Source: CAVQRC01 sp963715045
Lineage (GTDB): Bacteria; Planctomycetota; Planctomycetia; Pirellulales; Lacipirellulaceae
Length of the DNA: 64,000 nt
Direction: 5' to 3'
Assembly (NCBI GenBank): GCA_963715045.1
Contig: CAVQRC010000006.1
Location: 310,001 to 374,000, forward strand
Shown: positions 34,882-45,380 of the stretch, piece by piece
Layout: each line of letters opens with the position of its first letter
Position numbering within the stretch: the stretch's first letter is position 1
Notes under the pieces: generated by a model
The model's input: the letters and a program-made list of their open reading frames with translations, nothing else
Database searches by the model: none
What the model was told of the DNA's origin: nothing
Made by a program: the position numbers and the translations under genes

Positions 34882-37800
34882 GTGGGGCTCTTCAGGAGAA
34901 TCACCAACTGGCGGCATCACCCAGCGCCTCATCAGGCAGTCGGCCACCCGTATCGCAAGCCGCGAAGGCTGCACGGCATCGAAGCGGTCGAGCCGCGGCA
35001 GATGCTCGCCGCCGACCTCTTGCTGGGTTCAGTCTATTTCGAAGAAGCGACCGGCGACGACACCGCGGCCGATGTCATTCAGGTCACGTTCCAGGGCGGC
35101 GGCGAGGGGTCGACGCTCAATCGGCTGATCATCAACGGCGACAAAACGAACAACGGACTCTCGCCGGGTGACGTGTTCTTTGATGTTGCCGAAGGGGGCC
35201 TGGGGGCCTTTGCAAGCGTTGGCTTGACGGTCCGCAGTCACGAGGGTTTCGAGGTCACCGGGGTGACCGTTCAAGATGGCAGTCCGCAAGTCATCTTCGA
35301 CTTCTTCGGTTTCGAGGCCGGCGAACTGTTCGAGTTCTCCGTCGATATCGATGAGGTTCAGTTCGTCGATCCGGCCGGCATCGAGGAGAACTCGATCGAC
35401 ACCGATTTCATCGATGTCAATTCGCTGGTCGAAGGTGCTGAATTCCAACGCTCGCAGATGACCGGTCTGTTCGCAGCCCCACAATACGAGGATGCGACCC
35501 TCGAGGCATTGTATTGGGATCGCTTCGATGACAACTTCCAGGAGGCCTATGCCGCCGCGGGCAATCAGCTTGCGTTGCCGGACGATCGCTATCAGCCCGG
35601 GCATGACTTCGTCGATCGAACGGCCGGAGCGATCGCCCATGCGAGCCAGGTCCCGCTTCCCAGGTTGTCGGGTACCGTATTCCACGACATGAACCTCGAC
35701 AATCGTCAGGATCCCGACATGGATCCCGGAATCGCTGGCGTCGAACTGGCGTTGTGGCTCTTCGATGAAGAAGGGCAACGCTATGTCGACACGCAGTTCC
35801 GTGCGACCACCGACGCCGCCGGCCACTACTTGTTCGAGGATGGCGGCGGGCAGAAGGCTTCGACGTCGCTCGCCTTGACGGCCGGCACGCTCACCATCGA
35901 AGCGATTGCGGCCGATGATCGGCACAACGGTGTGGAAGTCCAGATACGCGAGACGCCACGGATACCGGCTGCTTTCCCCCGAGTTGAGTTCGATCGCGAG
36001 GCCCGCTCATTGACGATCCACGTCAGTGACACCGCGTTGACGCACTTCAGCGACATCGATCGGCAGCTGCGGGGGATCGGCTTCGCGGCACTCTCGACCG
36101 TTCCGGGCGGACTTTACGATCCGCTCGTCGAAGGCGGGGCCACCAACGAACTGCAGGGTGCCTCACGAAGGCTGCTGCCGGGAACCTACCAGGTTCGCGA
36201 GGTGCAGCCGGAGGGGTACTTCAGCGTCGGTGCCCGACAGGGAACGATTGCCGGAACACCCGTGGGAAGCGTCGACTCGCCCGATCGCATCAGCCAGATT
36301 GTGCTCCCGCCGGCCGCCGAAAGCGTTCGCAACGACTTCGCCGAAGCACTCCCGGCCGCGATCAGCGGCTATGTTTACGAAGACGATAACAACAACGGAC
36401 GCTTCGAGTCCGCGGTCGAAGCGGGCATCGCAGGCGTGCAGATCAACGTGATCGCCGAATCGACGATCACCGGCTTCAGCGGCATGCTGGTCGCCATCAC
36501 CGATGCGACCGGTTACTGGAGTGTGGCCGGGCTCGTGCCCGGAGAGTATCGCGTGGTCGAGGGCGCCGTGCCACCGCAGTACGTGGATGGTCTCGACGCG
36601 GCCGGAACGGTTGCCGGCGAAACGATCGGACGGGCAATCAACCCGGGCGACGAGATCGTCGACATCACGCTTGGCGGTGGCAAGCAGGGGGTGCAGTACA
36701 ACTTTGGCGAATTGCGATTGGGCAGCATCCGCGGTCGCGTGCACTTGAGTACCGACGGTGAGTGTGACTTCGACGATCCGGATCAACTCCTCGAAGGGGT
36801 TCGGGTCGATCTGCTCGATGGCGACGGCAACCTCCTGGAGTCCACGACGACCGACGCTCAAGGCCAGTATGCCTTCGAGGATGTCGAGCTCGGAGACTAT
36901 CGAATCCGCGAACACACCCCGGCCGTGGTCGACGGCCGAAAAGTGTTTGACGGAGGTGAGCAGGTCGGTACCGTCGGTGGGACGATCGTCGCGAATGATA
37001 CGATTCAGCTCACGTTGCGGCCCGGCCAACACGCTGCCGGATATGACTTCTGCGAACACATCGGAGCGTCGTTGTCGGGCTATGTCTACCATGACCAGAG
37101 CAATGACGGCCGATTCGACGCCGGCGAAGATCCGATCGCCGGCGTCACGCTCGAACTGCTCGACGACGCCGGGCGGCCCACCGGAGCGACTGCCGAGACG
37201 GACGCCGCCGGCTACTACGAGTTCACCGATCTGGCCCCCGGCAAGTGGGGCGTCCGCGAACTCCAACCTCCCGGCTTCCTGGACGGACTCGACACGCCCG
37301 GAACGCACGGCGGGAAGGCCGAAAACCCGGGCGACCAGATCACGGGGGCGATGCTCGGCTTCGCCGACGTTGCCACGGCCTACAACTTCGGCGAACTGCT
37401 GGCAGGGACCATCGCGGGCCGCGTGCATGCGTCCAGCGATGGTGATTGCCATCACGACGACCCGGAGATCCTGCTCGCCGACGTGCAGATCGACCTGCTC
37501 GACTCCGCAGGCCGATTGCTGCAAACCACGTTCACCGACGAAGACGGCCGCTACGAGTTTGCGGGGTTGATGCCGGGCGAATACCAGGTCGTCGAACATC
37601 AGCCGGCCGAATACCAGGGTCAACGGCTCTTCGACGGCAGCGACCACATTGGCGACGCGGGCGGGAAGCAAGATGTCAATGATCGGATCTCGGGCATCGT
37701 GATCGGATCCGGGCAGGCGGCTCGTGGCTATTACTTCTGCGAACACCTGGGCGCGATGCTTTCGGGTTACGTGTACCACGACGCCAGCAACGACGGCATC

Positions 37801-40098
37801 CGCGATAAGTCGGAAGATCCGATCGCGGGTGTAACGCTGAAGCTGCTCGATGCCGACGGCCGCGACACGGGCTTGCGGGCCACGACCGGTGCCGACGGAC
37901 GCTATCAATTCAACGATCTAGCGCCCGGCAAGTACGGCGTCATGGAGATCCAACCCAAGGGGTGGCTCGACGGACTCGACACGCCGGGCAATCGCGGCGG
38001 TAGCGCCGATAATCGTCCCGACGGCGACATGATCCAGGGCGCCATGCTCGACTTCGGGGCCGATGGAGAAGAGTACAATTTCGGCGAGTTGCGACCGGCT
38101 TCGATCGCCGGGCGGGTGCATACGACCGACGATTTCGACTGCGGTCCCGCACACGACACCGGACCCCTGGCGGGCGTGATCGTCGAATTGCTCGACGCCG
38201 ACGGGCGGGTGATGGCCACGACCAGGACGAATGCCAGTGGGGAATATCGCTTCGAGGGATTGCGGCCCGGTTCGTATGGAGTTCGAGAGCAACAGCCCGA
38301 TGGCTTGTTCGATATGGCCGCCCACGCCGGCACCGCAGGTGGGGAGGTCCTCAATCCGAACCACATCGGCCAGGTTTCGATCCGCTCCGGCGATGTGCTG
38401 CGGCACTATGATTTCTGCGAATACCGCCCCGCGAAAATCTCCGGTTACGTCTTCCAGGATGGCGGCGTCATCCTCGAAGACCAACTACCCGCAGACATTT
38501 CCACGATTCGAGACGGACAGCGGACCGCCGACGACATCCCCATCCCAGGTGTCACACTCGAACTACGTCACGGCTTTTCTGGCGAGCCCTTTCTTGGCAG
38601 CCACGCGCTGCCCGGTGCGTATCCCGCCGAGCAACCCATCCGCACGGTCACCGACGCCAGCGGATTTTATGAGTTCACCGACTTGCCGCCGGGCAACTAT
38701 GCCGTGGTCGAGGTCCAACCGGAGGGCTTCGTCGACAGCCTTGACACCGCCGGGTCGGCGGGCGGCTTTGCCGTCAATCCTCCCGTCGTGCGGGATACCA
38801 ATCCCGAGGAGCCAAGCCTCGGTCAACAGTCCGTGCTCGAACGATTTCAGCTTGAGTTCGGCTTCGACGCGATCGTGATGGTCGTTCTCAGCATCGCCGA
38901 ACAGTCGGTGGACAACAACTTCAGTGAAGTCGTCACCGAACCCGAGTCGCTGTTCCCGCCGCTCGAGGATCCGCCGCGTGTCGAGACTCCGCTGCTGTTC
39001 CCGCCCGTCTGGTTCACGAACGCGGCCACACCATCACCGCTCGGACTCTCGCCCGAACGCATCTTCCCCATCTACGGCGGTGCTCAGGGGCCCTACTACA
39101 CGTGGCATCTGAGTGTGGTGAATGCCGGCAATCCCCGGGCCGAGGCACAAATCGCGCGGTTGGCCGACCTGGCGCAACAGCAACGCGATGCTTCTGCCTG
39201 GGAAGACGCCGACCTCAACCGCGGAGCCTGGACGTTGTTGGATCGGGCCCAAGCGGAAGCGGACGACCTGGCCCGATTCGCCCGCGCTCGCCGCGACCGG
39301 CTGGTGTTCGGCCATCCCGACGCGATTCCAGTCACTGGCGATTGGAACGGCGATGGCGTCACCGAACTCGGCGTGTATCTCGGTGGCGAGTGGTTCCTCG
39401 ATCTCAACGGCAATGGTGAGTGGGACGAGAGTGACCTGTGGGCCAGTCTGGGTACGGTCGACGATCTGCCGGTGACCGGTGACTTTGATGGCGACGGCAA
39501 GACCGACATCGGTATCTTTGGCCGCGCATGGCGCGGTGACCGTCGGGCGATCGCCGTCGATCCGGGGCTCCCCGACCCTGCGAATCGTCCCAATGGCAAG
39601 TGGAAGAACGTTCCTCCCGATTCGAGTGAAGCGACGAACGGGCTCCGGGCCCTCCGCCGGACCGTTCGCGGTGAGGTGCGTGCAGACTTGATCGACCACG
39701 TCTTCGAGTACGGGAATCAGGGTGACATTCCGATTACCGGTGATTTCAACGGCGACGGCATCACCAATATCGGCATCTTCGCGGGCGGCCTGTGGTGGCT
39801 CGACACCGATGCCGACGGCCGGCTCACACCGAGCGACGAGCAGGTCCGCCTGGGATCGGCTGGTGACCTGCCGGTGGTGGGAGACTTCAACGGCGACGGC
39901 ATCGACGAGCTGGGTGTTTTCCGCGACGGACGTTGGCACATCGATACGAACCGGGACGGAACACTCGACGCCCGCGATGAAGTATTCGAATTGGGCCAGT
40001 CGGGTGACGTCCCCGTCGTGGGGGACTTCGATGGCGACGGTGTCGACGAACCGGCCGTCTACCATCCCGACGGCACGCACGACCGAATGGCCATGTAG
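34882..40098 (+). CDS. Giant surface protein with SdrD-B-like repeats and FG-GAP/VCBS-like C-terminus
   Basis: A 1738-residue secreted protein starting at GTG 34882, which follows a perfect AGGAGG site. The N-terminus has the planctomycete-specific export segment GIEAVEPRQMLAAD (about 32-45) instead of a normal signal peptide. From about residue 261 to 1342 there are eight SdrD-B/Cna-B-like beta-sandwich domains (starts near 261, 493, 613, 730, 841, 956, 1072, 1183). In the middle they alternate between an SGYVYHDxSNDG type ending YNFGEL and a GRVHxxxDxxC type ending YDFCEH. The C-terminal 260 residues hold about eight Ca-binding DxDxDG loops (DWNGDGVTELGVY, DFDGDGKTDIGIF, DFNGDGITNIGIF). Such proteins are probably calcium-stabilised stalks or adhesins. 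The reading frame is intact. Confidence 0.88.
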   Translation: MGLFRRITNWRHHPAPHQAVGHPYRKPRRLHGIEAVEPRQMLAADLLLGSVYFEEATGDDTAADVIQVTFQGGGEGSTLNRLIINGDKTNNGLSPGDVFFDVAEGGLGAFASVGLTVRSHEGFEVTGVTVQDGSPQVIFDFFGFEAGELFEFSVDIDEVQFVDPAGIEENSIDTDFIDVNSLVEGAEFQRSQMTGLFAAPQYEDATLEALYWDRFDDNFQEAYAAAGNQLALPDDRYQPGHDFVDRTAGAIAHASQVPLPRLSGTVFHDMNLDNRQDPDMDPGIAGVELALWLFDEEGQRYVDTQFRATTDAAGHYLFEDGGGQKASTSLALTAGTLTIEAIAADDRHNGVEVQIRETPRIPAAFPRVEFDREARSLTIHVSDTALTHFSDIDRQLRGIGFAALSTVPGGLYDPLVEGGATNELQGASRRLLPGTYQVREVQPEGYFSVGARQGTIAGTPVGSVDSPDRISQIVLPPAAESVRNDFAEALPAAISGYVYEDDNNNGRFESAVEAGIAGVQINVIAESTITGFSGMLVAITDATGYWSVAGLVPGEYRVVEGAVPPQYVDGLDAAGTVAGETIGRAINPGDEIVDITLGGGKQGVQYNFGELRLGSIRGRVHLSTDGECDFDDPDQLLEGVRVDLLDGDGNLLESTTTDAQGQYAFEDVELGDYRIREHTPAVVDGRKVFDGGEQVGTVGGTIVANDTIQLTLRPGQHAAGYDFCEHIGASLSGYVYHDQSNDGRFDAGEDPIAGVTLELLDDAGRPTGATAETDAAGYYEFTDLAPGKWGVRELQPPGFLDGLDTPGTHGGKAENPGDQITGAMLGFADVATAYNFGELLAGTIAGRVHASSDGDCHHDDPEILLADVQIDLLDSAGRLLQTTFTDEDGRYEFAGLMPGEYQVVEHQPAEYQGQRLFDGSDHIGDAGGKQDVNDRISGIVIGSGQAARGYYFCEHLGAMLSGYVYHDASNDGIRDKSEDPIAGVTLKLLDADGRDTGLRATTGADGRYQFNDLAPGKYGVMEIQPKGWLDGLDTPGNRGGSADNRPDGDMIQGAMLDFGADGEEYNFGELRPASIAGRVHTTDDFDCGPAHDTGPLAGVIVELLDADGRVMATTRTNASGEYRFEGLRPGSYGVREQQPDGLFDMAAHAGTAGGEVLNPNHIGQVSIRSGDVLRHYDFCEYRPAKISGYVFQDGGVILEDQLPADISTIRDGQRTADDIPIPGVTLELRHGFSGEPFLGSHALPGAYPAEQPIRTVTDASGFYEFTDLPPGNYAVVEVQPEGFVDSLDTAGSAGGFAVNPPVVRDTNPEEPSLGQQSVLERFQLEFGFDAIVMVVLSIAEQSVDNNFSEVVTEPESLFPPLEDPPRVETPLLFPPVWFTNAATPSPLGLSPERIFPIYGGAQGPYYTWHLSVVNAGNPRAEAQIARLADLAQQQRDASAWEDADLNRGAWTLLDRAQAEADDLARFARARRDRLVFGHPDAIPVTGDWNGDGVTELGVYLGGEWFLDLNGNGEWDESDLWASLGTVDDLPVTGDFDGDGKTDIGIFGRAWRGDRRAIAVDPGLPDPANRPNGKWKNVPPDSSEATNGLRALRRTVRGEVRADLIDHVFEYGNQGDIPITGDFNGDGITNIGIFAGGLWWLDTDADGRLTPSDEQVRLGSAGDLPVVGDFNGDGIDELGVFRDGRWHIDTNRDGTLDARDEVFELGQSGDVPVVGDFDGDGVDEPAVYHPDGTHDRMAM

Positions 40099-40114
40099 TC
40101 GCGAGTCGTCTTGT

Positions 40115-40621
40115 CTAGGTGGTCCGACGAGTCAGCGAAACGACTGCCAGCAACACGACGGCGGCCATCCACACCGTGGCTGGTTCGGGAATCGCTGCGA
40201 TGTTCACCTGCCCGCGAATTTCTCCCGCTGGAAAATCAACGGTGTGCACGTTGACATACCAGTTGCCTGAAAGCAGGTTCGCTTCCTGGCTCGCATTCAA
40301 GACGATTCCGCTACCGGTTTGCGGACTCGACCAGGGACCGGGAATCGGAAGATCAACGCCGCCCTGAACGCCTGGAACGCCTATGTGGAAGTGCATGTTG
40401 TTGACATCGCTCGTCAAATTTTGCCAGCTGATCGTGTAATTCAAGGCCATCGTGGTGACGTCGTAGTCTCCCAAGAGCGACCCCATGCCGTTGCCGACGT
40501 TATCGGGATTCGTCGTCGCCTGGAACACGTCCAGGGGACCCGAGAGGGTGTGCGTGATGGCTTGGCTCGTGTTGAGACCAACCGCTGTTGTCGCAAGAAT
40601 CGTGAAGCAAAAGGTTCTCAT
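40115..40621 (-). CDS. CHRD-domain exported protein with PEP-CTERM tail
   Basis: A 168-residue protein. MRTFCFTILATTAVGLNTSQ is the signal peptide; the central part (LNYTISWQNLTSDVNNMHFH, GIVLNASQEANLLSGNWYVN, then VHTVDFPAGEIRGQVN) matches the CHRD (chordin) domain pattern with its HTxxFPxGEIRGQ ending. The C-terminus IPEPATVWMAAVVLLAVVSL followed by TRRTT is a PEP-CTERM sorting signal recognised by exosortase. It converges on the giant surface protein gene with 16 bases between stops. The product is probably anchored or released at the cell surface. Confidence 0.82.
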   Translation of the reverse strand: MRTFCFTILATTAVGLNTSQAITHTLSGPLDVFQATTNPDNVGNGMGSLLGDYDVTTMALNYTISWQNLTSDVNNMHFHIGVPGVQGGVDLPIPGPWSSPQTGSGIVLNASQEANLLSGNWYVNVHTVDFPAGEIRGQVNIAAIPEPATVWMAAVVLLAVVSLTRRTT

Positions 40622-40862
40622 AGGTCGACTCGCGAGTGTGTGGCTGAGGTGAAGGAACCCATTGGGGTCAGTGATTCGGTTCGCATCGAAGAATCGAACC
40701 AGAGGCCTGGCAACCACGCCGCCATGCTCGTCGTGCATTAATCGGCGGGTCCGCACACCATTCCATCTCCGACGGGCTACGATCTCCGATGGGCTACGAT
40801 GTGTTGAATGTCATCAGATCTTGCATCCATCGGCAAAATCTTTCACCGTATTTCGCAACAAC

Positions 40863-41818
40863 CTAGCGGGGAGCTGCTTCGCCGACCACTTCACCGCCCC
40901 GGATCGTGGACATTGCCCGATACACTTTCATCTCCAGCTCGTCCAATACAAAGCGGACGTGGCCGTCTGCAAAGCAGAACACGGCGCCCCTGGGTGCTGA
41001 CTGCCGAAGGCGCCGTTCTGCCGCTCCAGGGTCATCCCCGCACCGGGGTCCGTGTTGAGTGGATTGGCAGTCGTCCGCAGGCAATCCGCATTGACCAGGG
41101 CGTAGCTCCACGTGTTGGAAGACTCCCAGGTATCCGATAAGACGACCTCGCCCAGCATGGTCGTATTCGAAGTGCCATCGGTAACCTGCTTCCCTTGACG
41201 TCGAATGACATAGAGAAAAAGTCCGTCGTTTTCAAATTTGGCAACGTGGGTCGGAAAGTCTGGACCGCAGGTGCCCTGAACGAACGCATAGCTTGACGTG
41301 GCTGCAGTGACGGGAGCATAGACGTCACTGATGGGTGCCGAGGATTCACTCGGGCAAACCAAGATCTCCAGACGCTCTTTGACCCCGCGGCACTTTTCTC
41401 GGTCGCCGTACCAGGTGAGATCGTCGACGTTGCGATTCCAGAGGCCTCCTTGATTGACGTCAATTCGATCGTAGAGTGGCTGCTCCTCAAGTTGCGGTAG
41501 AATCTCAACAAACCCACTGGCCCCGGTCTTTTTCTCGGTCGGGAGCCCTGGCGGACAGACAGAGACTCTCATCGTCTCACCGGTATCGTCGCAACCGATG
41601 CGTCCGGCCGGAAATACCTGGTGGGCAGCTTCGTAACTTAGAATTGCCAGGCCGACCTGCTTCTGATGATTGCTGCAGGTCAGGCGTCGGGCTGACTCGC
41701 GGGCCGTTTGGATTGCGGGCAGCAGCATCGCCGCAAGGGTGCCCAGGATAGCGATTACGACCAGCAACTCGACGAGTGAGAAGCCGCGGAGAGTACGGTC
41801 GTGGAGTGCGTGTCGCAT
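40863..41818 (-). CDS. DUF1559 type II pseudopilin-like protein, one frameshift
   Basis: Planctomycete-type DUF1559 protein with an N-terminal prepilin methylation motif: RGFSLVELLVVIAILGTLAA, cleaved between Gly12 and Phe13, Glu at +5. It then has the family's TARESARRLTCSNHQKQVGL. The main frame ends at 40928 in a nonsense tail after GAFGSQHPG; one missing G in the GGGG run near 40997 would join it to GAVFCFADGHVRFVLDELEM, the expected DUF1559 C-terminus (H-x-G-G-x-x-x-x-x-F-x-D-G-S-V), ending at 40863. A homopolymer sequencing error is the simplest reading. The protein probably forms part of a pseudopilus or surface fibre. Confidence 0.82.
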
Positions 41819-42099
41819 GGGTGCTGGCCCTCCCCAGATCGCCAGCTAGCCGCGCTGCCGAGGCGTCGCATGGAACGAGTTGCAAGTCTGCCGGTCAGCC
41901 AGCAGACTATCATCCTATCGGCCCGCAGAGCCCCGACAATTCTATTTCGCGTAGCTTCTCAGCTTACGATCCGCCGCAGCCTCGCGGTGTGGACGCCGGT
42001 CGAAGCCAGAGTGCCCAGCGAATTTTGGCGTGAGGAGCTGCGAGACGCCCGATCGCTGCAATAGAGCTCCCTGGAAGACACATCTTATTCATACCAGTA

Positions 42100-42725
42100 A
42101 TGGCCGATCACCAGCAAGAAACGCCAGGCGACGGACGGGATCAGCCTTCGGGGATGGATCCTGACTTGTTCGCTGCGCCACTACCTGCAGGCCTATCCGC
42201 GTCTGCACCTCGTGGCCGCGGGAATCATCGGCGATCGCACGCATGCCCACGATATCGTGCAGGAAGCGGCCGTGGTCGCCCTTCAGAAGTCCACCAACTT
42301 TACCGCGGGCTCCAGCTACGTCGCCTGGCTGTCGGCAATTGTTCGCCACTGTGCGTTGAACTATATCCGTAAAGTACGTGGCCGCTGTACGACCGCCGTA
42401 GATCCCGTGACTCCTGGCACAGACCGCCGCCAGCGAACCGCGTCAACCTCGATCTTGGCCTATTCACGGCGACACAGGCGAGCTTGTCGCCTCCCAGACC
42501 GATTTTGACGATAAGACTCTGGACGCACTAAGCAGCATCAGCGGTGAAGCTCGCTGCTGTCTGCTGCTACGAGTCGTGCAGAATCTGTCCTATGCCGAGA
42601 TCTCGCAGTTGATGCAGATTCCGGAAGGAACTGCGATGAGCCATGTGCATCGCAGCAAACGTCAGCTCCGCAGCATCCTCGAGCACCATGCGGCGAATGC
42701 CGAGGTCGCAGACCCTACTCGATGA
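42100..42725 (+). CDS. ECF-like RNA polymerase sigma factor, two frameshifts
   Basis: Sigma-70 family regulator of about 208 residues, read in three frames. Start ATG 42100; near 42160 it moves to the frame reading SLRHYLQAYPRLHLVAAGII and then HDIVQEAAVVALQK (region 2 with the DIVQE helix, then AWLSAIVRHCALNYIRK). Near 42415 it moves again to LAQTAASEPRQ and region 4: LDALSSISGEARCCLLLRVV, NLSYAEISQLMQIPEGTAMS and HVHRSKRQLR, a clear helix-turn-helix. The stop overlaps the start of the next gene by four bases (ATGA), the usual sigma/anti-sigma coupling. Both breaks look like single extra bases. Confidence 0.72.
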
Positions 42726-43504
42726 CACACGATCCCCAACCGATTACCGACGACCAGCTCGACGCCTATCTGGATGGCCTGTTGCCGCCCGATGAGCGAG
42801 TGGCGTTTGAGGTCCGACTTCGCCGGCACCCGGAAATCCTCCGCGAAATAGAGATCCAGGACCGAATTGACGCGTCGCTCGTTCGGATGTTTCCCTCTGC
42901 GGCTTCTTCCGAGGACCAGGTGGCTGAGCTGCTGAGGACATCTTCCAAGGCTCCCCAGCGGTGGCGCATCGCCCTGCCGTTGCCCACCTCCACCGGAATT
43001 TTCCGCGTCGCCCTCGTAGGTTTGGCGGCAGTTCTGGCCTGGATCGTGGTGGTGTGGCAGCTCGGAGAGCAGACTTCGAGAACGCCTTATTTTCAGCCAC
43101 GGCCCTTGGCGCTCGTCTACCAGGAGGTTGTCGACCGTGGCTTCGAGCCGTACTACGAGTGTCGTGAGCCAGACCGGTTCGCGGCAACGTTTTCGCGGCG
43201 TCAGGGTAAGCCATTACACCTGAAGACATTACCTCCCGGAAGCCAGATGCTGGGCCTTTCCTACACGGGTGGACTAACTCGGGATACGACGGCGATGCTG
43301 TGTCGGGTTGACGGCCAACCGGTCATCGTGTTCGTCGATCGTCTGGCAAACGATCTCCCAATCGCCTCGGTGAATGACAGGTCAGGAGTGCATGTCCATC
43401 GAGTCGTCAGAGACGGGCTCGTGTTCTACGAAGTCACGCCCTACGAAATCGATCGAGTGATCGATTATCTCGTTCCCCAGGTTCAGGCGGCGAGTCGCGG
43501 TTGA
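42722..43504 (+). CDS. Putative membrane anti-sigma factor
   Basis: A 260-residue single-pass protein. The N-terminal cytoplasmic domain ITDDQLDAYLDGLLPPDERV, then ALEVRLRRHPEILRE-like helices, follows the anti-sigma helical pattern without zinc ligands. One TM helix is at about residues 95-115 (FRVALVGLAAVLAWIVVVWQ). The remainder is periplasmic, with a beta-rich domain (LPPGSQMLGLSYTGGLTRDT, VHRVVRDGLVFYEVTP). Its ATG overlaps the stop of the sigma factor gene, so it very likely holds that sigma factor inactive until a signal is sensed outside. Confidence 0.75.
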   Translation: MTHDPQPITDDQLDAYLDGLLPPDERVAFEVRLRRHPEILREIEIQDRIDASLVRMFPSAASSEDQVAELLRTSSKAPQRWRIALPLPTSTGIFRVALVGLAAVLAWIVVVWQLGEQTSRTPYFQPRPLALVYQEVVDRGFEPYYECREPDRFAATFSRRQGKPLHLKTLPPGSQMLGLSYTGGLTRDTTAMLCRVDGQPVIVFVDRLANDLPIASVNDRSGVHVHRVVRDGLVFYEVTPYEIDRVIDYLVPQVQAASRG

Positions 43505-43771
43505 AACTCATCGCACGCTGACTTCTTCGCGGATCGTGCTTCCCGATGGCGAAACGAGACAGCAAGTCAACGCCCCGCGGGGAAAAGTTGCAAGGAATGG
43601 CCGCGGCCGGCACATCTTCTCCCGGCCTCGTCAGCCTCTGCAACGTCTTGATTCGACTCTGCGGCAACCTTCCGTGCTCGAGCGTGACGAGACGAGGATG
43701 CGTCAGTACCAACGGGTGCCGGCTGTGCAACCAGGTGACGGATTCTGTTTCAGCGGACTTAAGGAATGACG

Positions 43772-45277
43772 ATGATGAAGACCATTAGCCTGACAGCCGT
43801 CCTCTTGTGCACCATTTGCCTGCCGGCCGCGAACGCTGGATTTCCGCAGATCTTGCTGGAGCCGATCAGCACGCATGAAATCGTCGCGCCTGTCGGCATC
43901 ACGCATGCCGGCGACGGTTCCAATCGACTGTTCGTTACGGATCAACGCGGCACGATCCATGTGATTCAGAATGGCAGCGTGCTACCCACGCCGCTGTTGG
44001 ATATCGCGTCGAGTCTGGTCGACGAACGAGCGAATTTTGACGAGCGGGGTCTGCTGGGGCTCTCGTTTCATCCCGACTTCGGGCAGCCTGGGTCACCGGG
44101 CAACGACAAATTCTATGTGTACTACAGCGCTCCGCGTCCTGGAGGTGATCCGACTGATCCGGTCAGTCCTATCGATCATCAGAGTGTCGTCGCAGAGTAT
44201 TCGGTGACCGGAATCGGTTCCAACGTGGCCGACCCAAACTCGGAACGGGTGTTACTGAAGTTCGACCAGCCACAGTTCAACCACAATGCTGGTTCGCTGA
44301 GTTTGGCCCGGATGGGATGCTCTACGTGACGACCGGTGACGGAGGCGGCAGCGGCGACAATGAGCCTGGCCATACCGGAGGTGGGGCGGGAGATCCGTCT
44401 GGAGGATTGGGGAACGCGCAAGATCTTGACCAGGCTGCTCGGCAAGGTCTTACGCATCGACGTCAATGGAACCAACGGGCCGGGAGGCCAATACGGAATT
44501 CCAGCGGACAATCCGTTCGTCGGCTCTGGGGCCGGAGTCCGTGAAGAGATCTTCGCTTACGGTTTTCGAAATCCGTGGCGAGGTTCGTTTGATGATGGTC
44601 CGGGCGGAACCGGGAGGTTCTTCGTCGCCGACGTGGGACAGGGAGATGTCGAGGAAATCAATCTGGTTGAGGGTGGCGGCAATTACGGGTGGCGAATCAG
44701 GGAGGGCGTGTTCGATTTCGACGCCTCGGTGGTGCCGGTGCCCGAGGTACCGACCCCACCGGGTCTTCGGGATCCCATCGCCCAATACCTGCATCCGAAT
44801 ACGGACACCGCATCGCTGCCGGGGTCGGAGAGCCTCACCAAGGTGGGGCTGAGTGTAACCGGTGGCGTGGTGTACCGGGGCAACGACTTTCCAGAGTTGT
44901 CAGGCAAGTATATTTTTGCGGACTGGAGCACCGGATTCAGGGAACCCAACGGCACGCTCCTGGGTCTCGAGGAGACGTCTCCAGGGCACTTCGAGTTCTT
45001 TGTACTGGATGTGCTTGGCGGCAATCCGATCGGCGAGTACATCCAGGCCTTCGGGCTCGATGAGTTGGGCGAAGCGTACGTGGCCACGAAGGGGACATTG
45101 GCCCCCAGCGGACTTGACGCGAATGGTCTACCGAGCGGGAGGATTTACCGCATCAGGGTGGTTCCGGAACCGACCGCCGGCCTCTCGGCGATGATCGCCG
45201 CGATGCTGTTTTGCTGCGGCCGTTTTGCCTCATGCTGGCCACAGTCGTGCCACGGCTACGGCGAGCCGGCGAAGTGA
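43772..45277 (+). CDS. PQQ-type glucose/sorbosone dehydrogenase family protein with PEP tail, two compensating frameshifts
   Basis: An exported sugar dehydrogenase-like six-bladed propeller of about 500 residues. ATG 43772 has an AAGGA six bases upstream and begins a signal peptide MMKTISLTAVLLCTICLPAA. Family motifs: VAPVGITHAGDGSNRLFVTD, RGLLGLSFHPDF, and FGPDGMLYVTTGDGGG in the middle frame. Near 44303 one base is missing and near 44428 one is extra, so the reading returns to the first frame at TRLLGKVLRIDVNG. Later motifs EIFAYGFRNPWRGSFD and FVADVGQGDVEEINLV are intact. The C-terminus RVVPEPTAGLSAMIAAMLFC is a PEP-CTERM-like anchor. PQQ use is inferred from the family. Confidence 0.8.
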
Positions 45278-45380
45278 TCGGCGATCGTGCTTGGCGAATT
45301 ACAGGTAGAGCCTGACCGAGTCTGAGTAGCGGGTAAACCGCGGCACGGAGTGCCCCGGGTGCACGTGCCCCCGGCGACTT

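Noticed and set aside
36163..37908. A 581-codon open frame antisense to the giant surface protein gene
   Set aside because: It mirrors the domain repeats of the sense gene and is explained by them.
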